Below, one piece after another: positions 26,901 to 34,668 of a DNA stretch of 64,000 nt (its first letter is position 1; the number at the start of each line of letters is the position of its first letter). Below the pieces are notes generated by a model that did no database searches, was not told where the DNA came from, and saw nothing but the letters and a program-made list of their open reading frames with translations. The stretch covers positions 1 through 64,000 of the forward strand of contig CAYRIO010000002.1 of NCBI GenBank assembly GCA_964424355.1. Direction: 5' to 3'. Both the position numbers and the translations under genes were made by a program. Origin of the DNA: CAZEHS01 sp964424355. Lineage in GTDB: Bacteria > Bacillota > Clostridia > Peptostreptococcales > Acidaminobacteraceae.

Positions 26901-28706
26901 TTGGAACCCAGAGAGAGAAGCACCTTAAGTGAACGGGAAACCTGGTCCGTAGACGAAATGTATCCAGGGATGACCGTTCTGGAATCGGATTTTGACAGGC
27001 TTGAGAGCTTGCTGACGGAAATCGGGAAAGCGTCCGGACATTTGACGGACTCCGTCCAGGATTTGTTGTCTGGCCTGGAGCTCCGTGACGCAATCTGGCG
27101 GATTTCCGCTAATCTATACACCTATGCCCGGATGAAGAAGGACGAAGATAACCGGATTCCAGAGCGCCAGGCCTTGTATGACAGGGCTGCCGGGGCCTCG
27201 ATCCGGGCGGACAGCGCCATCAGTTTTTTTGTGCCGGAACTGCTGGCGGCGGATGAAAAGCATTTGAAGAAACTGATGACATCGGAGCTGCTGAAGGATT
27301 ACCGGTTCCACATAACGGATCTTCTGCGCCGCAAGGAGCATACCCTTTCGTCAGCGGAGGAGCGCCTCCTGGCCATGTCTGGAGAATTGGCGGCTGCGCC
27401 GCGGAACATCTTCTCCATGATGAACAACGCGGATCTTCAGTTCGGAAAAATCAGGAATGAACAGGGAGAAGAAGTGGAGCTGACCAAGGGGAATTATGTC
27501 AGCTTTATGGAGTCTCCGGACCGGGCGGTGCGAAAAGCGGCCTATGAAGCCCTGTACAATGCGTATAAAGCCCTGAAGAATACGATTGGCACCACCCTGA
27601 TCTCCGCTTTTAAAAAAGATACCTTCTATGCAAAGGCTCGGAACTATGATTCCGTTCTGGCCATGGGTCTGGATGATGACCATGTCCCGGAAGCCGTATA
27701 TGATGGCCTGATTGAAGCGATTCATAGCAATCGCCCTACGTTGCACCGGTATGTGGATATCCGGTGCCGGATGCTGAAACTGGAAACCCTGGGCTTCTAT
27801 GATCTGTATATGCCTCTGGTCCATGAAGCGAACCGGAAGATTCCTTATCCGGAGGCGGTATCATTGGTTCAGGCAGGGCTGTCTCCCTTGGGAGAAGCTT
27901 ATGGGGCCATCCTGAAAGAAGGCTTTGAAAACCGATGGATTGATATTTATGAGACGCCGGGCAAGACCAGCGGCGCCTACTCCTGGGGCACCTATGATTC
28001 CAAACCCTTTGTAATGCTGAACTATCAGGAGAACCTGAATTACGTGTTCACCATCGCCCATGAGATGGGGCATTCCCTGCACAGCTATCTTTCCCGGAAA
28101 GCCCAGCCCTATATCAATTCCGATTATAAGATTTTTGTGGCGGAGGTGGCTTCCACGGTCAACGAGGCGCTGCTGATGCAGCATCTGCTGGCTCAGGAGA
28201 TATCAGACCCTGAGCGGTTATTCCTGCTGAACCACTTTATGGAACAGTACAAAGGGACCGTTTACCGTCAGACCATGTTCGCCGAATTCGAAAAAACAGT
28301 TCACGGGCTGGTGGATCAGGATGAACCGGTCACCACGGACAAACTCTGCGAGATTTACGGGCAGCTGAATCGGGAGTACTATGGTCCCCGGGTGATGATG
28401 GATGAGCAGATTCCCTTTGAGTGGATGCGGATCCCGCATTTTTACTCCCCGTTCTATGTCTATAAGTACGCCACCGGATTCTGTGCGGCCATGGCCATCA
28501 GCCGGCGGATCTTGAAAGAGGGGCAGCCTGCTGTGGATGATTATATGCGCTTTCTTTCCGCCGGCGGATCGGATCATCCCATTGAGTTGCTGAAAATTGC
28601 CGGGGTGGATATGACATCGCCCAAAACCGTCGACGAAGGGCTGAAAATTTTCAGTGAGATTCTGGACCAGGCAGAGGCGTTAATCGGCAAAATGGATAAC
28701 CGTTAA
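26901..28706 (+). CDS. pepF: Oligoendopeptidase F
   Basis: 601 residues, M3-family zinc metallopeptidase of the cytoplasm that cleaves short peptides. The zinc motif HEMGHSLH (HExxH) is clear, with the third ligand Glu in VAEVASTVNEALL, and the C-terminal FYSPFYVYKYATGF is typical. The start is a TTG preceded by GGGAGGTGATCAG at good spacing. The gene begins 4 bases after ltaE, suggesting co-transcription and a shared role in peptide and amino-acid use. Confidence 0.94.
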   Translation: MEPRERSTLSERETWSVDEMYPGMTVLESDFDRLESLLTEIGKASGHLTDSVQDLLSGLELRDAIWRISANLYTYARMKKDEDNRIPERQALYDRAAGASIRADSAISFFVPELLAADEKHLKKLMTSELLKDYRFHITDLLRRKEHTLSSAEERLLAMSGELAAAPRNIFSMMNNADLQFGKIRNEQGEEVELTKGNYVSFMESPDRAVRKAAYEALYNAYKALKNTIGTTLISAFKKDTFYAKARNYDSVLAMGLDDDHVPEAVYDGLIEAIHSNRPTLHRYVDIRCRMLKLETLGFYDLYMPLVHEANRKIPYPEAVSLVQAGLSPLGEAYGAILKEGFENRWIDIYETPGKTSGAYSWGTYDSKPFVMLNYQENLNYVFTIAHEMGHSLHSYLSRKAQPYINSDYKIFVAEVASTVNEALLMQHLLAQEISDPERLFLLNHFMEQYKGTVYRQTMFAEFEKTVHGLVDQDEPVTTDKLCEIYGQLNREYYGPRVMMDEQIPFEWMRIPHFYSPFYVYKYATGFCAAMAISRRILKEGQPAVDDYMRFLSAGGSDHPIELLKIAGVDMTSPKTVDEGLKIFSEILDQAEALIGKMDNR

Positions 28707-28719
28707 GGGGGAATGGCGC

Positions 28720-29292
28720 ATGTCGCAGAGAGACTATCACTATCCATTGATGGAATGGATTGAAAAACGCTGGTCCCCCCGGGCAATCAGCCCGGTATCT
28801 CTGGATCCGGAGGAAGTGGCGGCGGTCATCGATGGCGCAAGACAGGCACCCTCGTGTTTCAATGAGCAGCCCTGGCGGTTTGTTGTCGCTCAGGATGACG
28901 TCTCCCTGGGCGTTCTGCGGGGATTCCTAAGCGAAAAAAACCTGCGCTGGGCGGGGAAAGCCCCGGTATTGATGCTGGTCCTGGCAACCCGGAATTTTAA
29001 AGCCAATGGCAAACCCAACCGCTGGAACCAGTTTGATACCGGCACCGCGTGGGGGTTCCTGTCTCTGGAAGCGATGCGACGGGGCTATGTGACCCATGCC
29101 ATGGCAGGGTTTGACAGGAAAAAGGCCACAGAGACCCTGAAGATACCGGAGGATTACGATGTGATTGCGATGGTGGCCATGGGCCGCTATGGCAACCCGG
29201 ATGAGCTGGATGAGGAGTTTAAAGCCACGGAACAGCCCAGCGGACGGATTCCCCTGGAAGAAATCCTGTTGGATTTTAAAGCGTTCATGTGA
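28720..29292 (+). CDS. Nitroreductase family protein
   Basis: 190 residues, an FMN-dependent NAD(P)H oxidoreductase of the nitroreductase fold. Visible features are the N-terminal RWSPRAISPVSLDPEEVAAVIDGARQAPSCFNEQPWRF (substrate and FMN binding, including the ArgSer/Arg pattern) and the C-terminal VIAMVAMGRYGNPDEL. It begins 13 bases after pepF with GGGGGA upstream and ends in a terminator. The physiological substrate is unknown for most members. Confidence 0.88.
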   Translation: MSQRDYHYPLMEWIEKRWSPRAISPVSLDPEEVAAVIDGARQAPSCFNEQPWRFVVAQDDVSLGVLRGFLSEKNLRWAGKAPVLMLVLATRNFKANGKPNRWNQFDTGTAWGFLSLEAMRRGYVTHAMAGFDRKKATETLKIPEDYDVIAMVAMGRYGNPDELDEEFKATEQPSGRIPLEEILLDFKAFM

Positions 29293-29296
29293 AATA

Positions 29297-29333
29297 AAAG
29301 GCCCGATGCCAGGAATACTTGGCATCGGGCCTT
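29297..29333. terminator. Terminator between nitroreductase gene and hgcB
   Basis: Stem aaggcccgatgcca / tggcatcgggcctt, shared by the convergent plus-strand pepF/nitroreductase unit and the minus-strand hgcAB unit. T tracts are short on both sides. Confidence 0.7.
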
Positions 29334-29351
29334 GGTTCGTATGGGGGATCG

Positions 29352-29621
29352 TCAGCAGCAGGAGGGACCCTTTTTCTTAAATAGGCCGCTGATGATGGCA
29401 ATGGCACATCCGGTTCCAGAATCCACCCGGATGGCATTGAAAGCGCAGTTTGTCATGCAGGCCCCGCATTCCATGCACCGGCTGAGATCGGTGATGGCGA
29501 TTTTCCCGGAACTTGCCTGGAGAACAGCACGGGGGCACACGGTAAGGCACAGGCCGCAGCCGGTGCAGTTTTCCGGAACCAATTCCAGGGTGGGTGTGTT
29601 TTTCAGATAAGACAGCGTCAT
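29352..29621 (-). CDS. hgcB: HgcB, 2[4Fe-4S] ferredoxin of mercury methylation
   Basis: 89 residues. It carries two [4Fe-4S] Cys sets: CTGCGLC..C (Cys19, 22, 25, 29) and CMECGAC..C (Cys49, 52, 55, 59). The second contains the ECGAC box diagnostic of HgcB. A lone Cys72 (GTGCAI) and a C-terminal Cys-Cys pair (88-89) are also as expected for HgcB. Its known role is to deliver electrons to the corrinoid of HgcA, and its terminal thiols are thought to bind Hg(II). GGGAGG of the last hgcA codons serves as ribosome-binding site; the ATG lies within 2 bases of the hgcA stop, so translation is coupled. Confidence 0.93.
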   Translation of the reverse strand: MTLSYLKNTPTLELVPENCTGCGLCLTVCPRAVLQASSGKIAITDLSRCMECGACMTNCAFNAIRVDSGTGCAIAIISGLFKKKGPSCC

Positions 29622-29622
29622 G

Positions 29623-30762
29623 TCAATAGCCTCCCAACCAAGCGGAAAACAGCTGAAGCGATAAGCCGATGATGAACACCAAAGCCATGGGGCGAACACC
29701 CCGGGCAATTTCGCGGCGAACGCCGCTGTGGCCGGTGTAGACGGTGGAACCGGTAAAATTCAGGGCTTGCCAGGCGGATACCGTTGCCCCGCAAAGCCAG
29801 AGTCCAGTCCCGGCGACAGCGGACAAGGCAAGTGGGATGCCCATAGCCGGCAGAAGTCCGGGCAGGGCCACCGCAGCTAGGGGCAAAGCGGCCAGGTATC
29901 CCTTCATAATGAAAGAGCGGAATGGAATCCACGGCAATGCGAAGGGGACGAGGAGGGTGCCGATGAGGATTGCCGCCATATATACGGCCCAGTTCAAGAG
30001 GAACTGGCCTGAAAACAGGGAAGGATTCGAGACGAGGTATGGGAGTGCGGCAATCAGGCTGAATCCGGCGGTCGCAAGGACCACCTGCCAAGCGTGGATC
30101 ACTTCAGTGAGGGTCAGGGTGAGGCGGTCCTTCAGGGTGAAGGTCACTTCCCGCATCGCTGAGGTCGCCTGCATACCCTGTGCCAGGAACGCGGGGATGT
30201 CCGCTGCCCGGATGGGGCCGAAGATCGCTTTGAAGCCGGTTTTTTGAGACGCCTTCGGAGCGGAAACCCCAGGGCCTGCCAGCTGGGGGAGGATGACTGT
30301 CCGATGGGATACCAGTTTGTCCACCCGATTCGTGGCCATGGCGCGGATCACATTGTCGGTGCCAAAAGAGCCTTTTCCTGCCGCGCACCAGACATTGATC
30401 CCCTGCGTATCGATGACCAGGATCCAGGCATTCACACCGGAAAGCTCACGGCGCAGTGCATCAAAGGTCAGTTTGTAATTGGCGGTGATCAGGATAGGGG
30501 ACTCAGCCATGGGCTGGCCAACGCCATAGAGTCCGGGAACGATCCGATAAGTATCCCGGTTAAAACCGGCACGGACCGTGAAGGTTCCCAGCCAGTCCTG
30601 GGGGGTGAGCTGGGTGGCGACAAGGGGGACATTGCCGCAGGGGCTTTCTGTATGCCCAATGATGAAAGGGTGGTCATTGCCTGTGAGTTCTGAAGTTTTG
30701 CGGTCGTACACGATCGCTTTCGGTTCAGGTGCTCAGCAGTCTTGTTTTCGAATTTCGGTCAT
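29623..30762 (-). CDS. hgcA: HgcA, corrinoid protein of mercury methylation; candidate selenoprotein (Sec10)
   Basis: 379 residues if read from ATG 30762 through an in-frame TGA at 30733-30735 (codon 10). Known function: methyl transfer from a corrinoid to Hg(II), with HgcB. The corrinoid-binding cap helix N-V-W-C-A-A-G-K is exact (Cys126 in this numbering), followed by GSFGTD. The C-terminal ~170 residues hold five hydrophobic helices, as in HgcA. Start choice: ATG 30762 has AGGAG 8 bases upstream and lies 3 bases after the preceding stop. The first sense start after the TGA, GTG 30711, has no recognisable ribosome-binding site. The frame from ATG gives M-T-E-I-R-K-Q-D-C-(TGA)-A-P-E-P. A hairpin like a bacterial SECIS follows the TGA. 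A 362-residue protein from GTG is the conservative alternative. Confidence 0.9.
30690..30728 (-). promoter_or_regulatory. Candidate bacterial SECIS element in hgcA
   Basis: On the minus strand, 4 bases after the TGA, an outer stem CTGAA/TTCAG (30728-30724 with 30694-30690) encloses an inner stem. The inner stem is GCG-A-TCG / CGA-C-CGC with one A-C mismatch and a 4-base apical loop TGTA (30710-30707). The loop starts 22 bases after the TGA and has G as its second base. Distance and an early loop G agree with the rules used for bacterial SECIS prediction. The element overlaps coding sequence, as bacterial SECIS do. Confidence 0.6.
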
Positions 30763-30765
30763 GGT

Positions 30766-31950
30766 CTACGCTCCTGGTCTTCGGGAAACTCTGTTTCTGC
30801 CGGTTTCCTTCGCGATATACAAGCCCGCATCGGCATGCTCCAATAGTTCCCGGTTATTCCGACCATCTTGCGGGTAGGTGGCGATTCCGATGGAAATGGT
30901 GAAGTGTGGGTCTTCGGTTTCCTGAATCTGCTGACGGAACCGCTCGGCAATCTGGAATGCGGTGTCGGTGTCGGTGCCCGGCAGCAGGATCATGAACTCG
31001 TCTCCGCCGTAACGGCCCAAGGAATCCCCAGGCCTCAGGTTGGCCCGTGCGATCTGGGAGAGGGTTTTAAGACATTTGTCCCCAACCGGGTGCCCCATGA
31101 GATCGTTGATATTCTTGAACTTATCAATGTCGAAAATGAAGATGGAGAACTGATTGTGGCTGCGATCGTCTACCAGACGTTCGATCTGATCCATGATGCC
31201 CTTGCGGTTCAGCACATCTGTCAAGGAATCGGTCTGGGAAATCTTCGCCATTTTCTCCTGGTTCCTTTCCATATAAAAAACCTGTTTTTTAACTTCTTTG
31301 CGGAGCTCATCGTTGAAGTCCTTCCGGATCCGCCGGGCGTCCTTCACTTCCTTCATGATTTCCTGGTGAATCATGCTGAATAGCAGTCGGGTCATGTGGA
31401 AATAGAAGTAGGCTTTGAAAGCCAGGGAAGCGGCAGCAACCAAAGGAATGGATTCAAAGAGGGCCAGGAGCTGTGCGATGCCGAGAAACACAAATCCCCC
31501 TGTCAGCGGCGCCTCCGGTGTGTTTCGGGTGAGGATCACCAGGGCAGAGGTAAGAGCAAAGCCGGCCATCAGGTATATTCTCAGTTCCTGGTGCATCATG
31601 GGAGACAGGTTAAGGGATGAAAGTGCGATACAGAGTGCGCCGCTCGTCAGCAGACTGATGAAAAGTGAGGCTTCTAAAGAGGCGCGGTATTTCAGGAGGG
31701 CCACATGGACAATCAGGAGCAGGACCATAGCTATTTCGCTAAGGGCAATGACCTGGGTCATCGGCAGATTTTTTTCAAAGATGAAGCCGTAGACAGTGAC
31801 GACCAAAGGGATCAGAAAAGCACTGCCAATCAGATTGACCTTGATCTGGACATGTCTGAAAAACCAGACATAAGAAATCAGCGCACAGCTGAAACCGGTA
31901 ATGGTGATTACTGACAGGGGAAGAATCCAAGCGAAAGTCTGGGGGGTCAT
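30766..31950 (-). CDS. Membrane-bound diguanylate cyclase (GGDEF)
   Basis: 394 residues. The first ~200 contain six or seven hydrophobic helices (e.g. SVITITGFSCALISYVWFF), a membrane sensor part without a recognised name. A charged coiled segment (~205-235) follows, then a GGDEF domain with RYGGDEFM. An I-site Arg-x-x-Asp (RPGD) lies five residues before the GGDEF motif, so product inhibition by c-di-GMP is expected. It makes c-di-GMP from two GTP. HgcA starts 3 bases after its stop and uses an AGGAG inside its last codons, so the gene is in one operon with hgcAB. GGAGG precedes the ATG. Confidence 0.9.
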   Translation of the reverse strand: MTPQTFAWILPLSVITITGFSCALISYVWFFRHVQIKVNLIGSAFLIPLVVTVYGFIFEKNLPMTQVIALSEIAMVLLLIVHVALLKYRASLEASLFISLLTSGALCIALSSLNLSPMMHQELRIYLMAGFALTSALVILTRNTPEAPLTGGFVFLGIAQLLALFESIPLVAAASLAFKAYFYFHMTRLLFSMIHQEIMKEVKDARRIRKDFNDELRKEVKKQVFYMERNQEKMAKISQTDSLTDVLNRKGIMDQIERLVDDRSHNQFSIFIFDIDKFKNINDLMGHPVGDKCLKTLSQIARANLRPGDSLGRYGGDEFMILLPGTDTDTAFQIAERFRQQIQETEDPHFTISIGIATYPQDGRNNRELLEHADAGLYIAKETGRNRVSRRPGA

Positions 31951-32042
31951 AGGGGCCTCCGGATTTGGGGATGTAATCTATCATTTTCTCAGTATATATC
32001 AAGCAAGGTCATTCAATCAACCACAGCATCAGGTGTCTGCGC

Positions 32043-32071
32043 TTTACGGTCATAAAAAAATAGTCTATAAT
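32043..32071 (+). promoter_or_regulatory. Promoter of asnS
   Basis: TTTACG, 17 bases, TATAAT, about 48 bases before the asnS ATG. Confidence 0.75.
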
Positions 32072-32118
32072 AGCGGTATCTACTTAAATGCCATGTGCAG
32101 CGGCACCAGGAGGGCCTT

Positions 32119-33510
32119 ATGGAAAAGGTTTTTGTGAAAGATATTGCTCGGAATCCTGAAAAATTTGCGGGGAAACCGGTGCGGATCCAAGGATGGATCA
32201 GAACACTCCGTTCATCCAACGCCTTCGGATTCATTGAATTGAATGATGGCTCCTTTTTTAAAAACATACAGGTGGTCTTTGAAGACAAGCTGGAGAACTA
32301 CAAGGAACTGACCAAACTCACCATAGCTGCGGCGGTAACGGTTGAAGGGGTTCTTGAAATGACGCCGGATGCCAAACAGCCCTACGAAATCAAAGCCACG
32401 GAAGTGATCATCGAGGGTGAGTCCGATAGTGATTACCCCCTGCAAAAGAAACGGCATTCCCTGGAGTACCTGCGGACCATTGCGCACCTGCGTCCCCGCA
32501 GCAACACCTTCTCAGCGGTGTTCCGGGTTCGTTCCCTGGCCGCCCATGCGATCAACAGCTTTTTCCAGGATCGCGGTTTTGTGTATGTACATACCCCCAT
32601 CATCACCGGCAGTGACTGCGAGGGTGCGGGGCAGATGTTTCGCCTGACCACGCTGGATCTGCTGAATCCTCCCAAAACAGAGGGCGGGAAAATTGATGTA
32701 ACCAAGGACTTTTTCGGCCGGGAAACCAATTTGACAGTTTCGGGGCAACTGGAAGCAGAAACCTTCGCCTTGGCTTTCAACAAGGTCTATACCTTTGGCC
32801 CGACCTTCCGGGCAGAAAACTCCAACACCGCCCGGCACGCGTCTGAGTTCTGGATGATTGAGCCGGAGGTGGCCTTTGCCGATCTGAAAGACAACATGCA
32901 GCTGGGCGAGGATATGCTGAAGTACCTGATCAATTACGTCATGGAAAACGCCCCGGAAGAAATGGAATTCTTCAACACCCATATCGACCAAGGGCTGATT
33001 GAGCGGCTGAAGCATGTGGCCAATAGCGATTTCGGCCGTGTCACCTATACGGAGGCCGTTGAGATCCTGAAGAAATCGGGACACCCCTTTGAGTATCCTG
33101 TTGAGTGGGGTCTGGATCTTCAAACCGAGCATGAACGCTATCTGACCGAAAAGGTCTTCAACAAACCGATTTTTGTAACCGACTATCCCAAGGATATCAA
33201 GGCCTTCTACATGCGGCTCAATGATGACGGCAAGACCGTTGCCGCCATGGACTGCCTGGTCCCTGGCGTCGGCGAGATCATCGGCGGCAGCCAGCGTGAG
33301 GAGCGGTTGGATGTCCTGAAGAGCCGCTTGGCGGAGATGGAACTCCATGAAGAGGACTACTGGTGGTATATGGATCTGCGCAGATACGGCGGTGTCAAGC
33401 ATGCCGGATACGGCTTGGGTTTTGAGCGCGCCATCATGTATCTCACGGGGATGAGCAATATCCGGGATGTCATCCCTTTCCCAAGAACCCCAAAATCCGC
33501 AGATTTTTAG
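32119..33510 (+). CDS. asnS: Asparaginyl-tRNA synthetase
   Basis: 463 residues, class IIb aminoacyl-tRNA synthetase that charges tRNA-Asn. The N-terminal OB fold (VRIQGWIRTLRSSNAFGFIELNDG) binds the anticodon. Class II motif 2 is visible (FRAENSNTARHASEFWMIEPE), as is motif 3 near the end (GFGLGFERAI-type, here YGLGFERAIMYLTG). The EFWMIEPE pattern favours AsnRS over AspRS. The ATG at 32119 follows AGGAGG; an upstream in-frame ATG lacks one. A promoter and a terminator bracket it as a single-gene unit. Confidence 0.95.
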   Translation: MEKVFVKDIARNPEKFAGKPVRIQGWIRTLRSSNAFGFIELNDGSFFKNIQVVFEDKLENYKELTKLTIAAAVTVEGVLEMTPDAKQPYEIKATEVIIEGESDSDYPLQKKRHSLEYLRTIAHLRPRSNTFSAVFRVRSLAAHAINSFFQDRGFVYVHTPIITGSDCEGAGQMFRLTTLDLLNPPKTEGGKIDVTKDFFGRETNLTVSGQLEAETFALAFNKVYTFGPTFRAENSNTARHASEFWMIEPEVAFADLKDNMQLGEDMLKYLINYVMENAPEEMEFFNTHIDQGLIERLKHVANSDFGRVTYTEAVEILKKSGHPFEYPVEWGLDLQTEHERYLTEKVFNKPIFVTDYPKDIKAFYMRLNDDGKTVAAMDCLVPGVGEIIGGSQREERLDVLKSRLAEMELHEEDYWWYMDLRRYGGVKHAGYGLGFERAIMYLTGMSNIRDVIPFPRTPKSADF

Positions 33511-33520
33511 GATGTTCAAC

Positions 33521-33549
33521 AGCCGACTCTTTCGAGTCGGCTTCTTTTA
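33521..33549 (+). terminator. Terminator of asnS
   Basis: Stem agccgactc / gagtcggct with TTTC loop, followed by tctttt. Confidence 0.85.
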
Positions 33550-33579
33550 GAAAGTCTTGTATGTTGGGAGGAAGACAGC

Positions 33580-34653
33580 ATGTCACGGATACGTCTGGAA
33601 CAGGTGGACAAAGTTTTTTCAAACGGCAGGAACCCCGTCCGGAATTTCAGTGTGGAAATACCTGAAGGAGAACTGTTGGCATTGGTGGGACCCGCAACCT
33701 GCGGGAAAAGCGTTTTGATCAAGATGATTGCCGGACTGGAATCCCCCACGGGGGGGACCATCTATTTCGATGAGGATCCGGTAAACCAGCTTTCTGCCCA
33801 GGAACGGGAAACCGTCATTATTTCGAAGGAGCAGTCCCTTTATCCTGATTTGACGGTATACGAGAATATCGCCATCGGCTTGAAATTGAAACGGATGAAT
33901 CCGGAGATGATTGATGAACGAATCCAAGGGATCAGCGATCTCCTCCATATCACGGACATTCTGGCGGTACAGGCGCAGCAGCTGACGCCGGAATTGGCTC
34001 AGCGGGTCACCATGGCCCGGTATGCTGCCCGCAGACCCCGGGTGATCCTGTTGGATGAGCCCTACAGCACCTTGGATTCCGTTGTTCGGGAATCGCTGCT
34101 GAAGGATCTGGTGAACCTGAACCGGAGTCTGGGCATTACGATGATCTATGCCACCGGAAGCATCCGGGACGCTCAAAAGCTGGGATGCAGGCTGTGTATC
34201 ATGCACCGTGGAAATTTCCAGCAGATGGGCACGTGGGAGGCAATCACCTCTCGGCCCGCAACGCCCTTTGTTGCCGGCTATGTGGGGGATATATTCACCA
34301 ATCACCTGGAAATCGTCCTGGAAAAAGGATCGGCTGGTCTTTGGGCCCGGCTGGCCGGGCAAAGCCTGAAGATTCCTGATAATCTCGTTCAGAAGTTCGG
34401 CTTGAATGGACATATTGGAGAAACCTGCTTTCTGGGAATCCATGCAGACAGTGTCAGCTTCGCAAGAGCCCCGGGACTCCATGCCCTGAAGGGCAGGGTA
34501 TCCTCCAAGGAGGTCCATGAAGGCATTATCCTGTGGAGTGCCAAGGTGGATAATGAACAGGTTCTCAGTACCAGTTTTGATCAGGAGATCCGACTGAATG
34601 AAGATATTTATCTGAACTTCAATATGGATGATGCGACGTTTCAATTCCGGTAG
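33580..34653 (+). CDS. Degenerate ABC ATPase (sugar-transporter MalK/UgpC-like)
   Basis: 357 residues with an N-terminal ABC ATPase domain and a C-terminal TOBE-like regulatory domain, the layout of MalK/UgpC. Walker A is present (GPATCGKS, 37-44) and Walker B with its Glu (VILLDEP). However, the ABC signature LSGGQ is replaced by LTPEL and the H-loop His by Gly (IYATGS, where IYVTHD is usual). Hydrolysis and partner signalling should therefore be impaired. No permease or binding-protein gene is adjacent; a PucR/CdaR-type regulator follows 15 bases on. I infer a regulatory or sensing role derived from a sugar-uptake ATPase. GGGAGG precedes the ATG. Confidence 0.8.
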   Translation: MSRIRLEQVDKVFSNGRNPVRNFSVEIPEGELLALVGPATCGKSVLIKMIAGLESPTGGTIYFDEDPVNQLSAQERETVIISKEQSLYPDLTVYENIAIGLKLKRMNPEMIDERIQGISDLLHITDILAVQAQQLTPELAQRVTMARYAARRPRVILLDEPYSTLDSVVRESLLKDLVNLNRSLGITMIYATGSIRDAQKLGCRLCIMHRGNFQQMGTWEAITSRPATPFVAGYVGDIFTNHLEIVLEKGSAGLWARLAGQSLKIPDNLVQKFGLNGHIGETCFLGIHADSVSFARAPGLHALKGRVSSKEVHEGIILWSAKVDNEQVLSTSFDQEIRLNEDIYLNFNMDDATFQFR

Positions 34654-34668
34654 AAAGACGGTGGTGCC

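Noticed and set aside
30709..30735. hgcA as a pseudogene or simply starting at GTG 30711
   Set aside because: The body of HgcA is intact and coupled to hgcB. The GTG lacks a ribosome-binding site while the ATG before the TGA has a very good one, and a SECIS-like hairpin follows. Kept only as the alternative.
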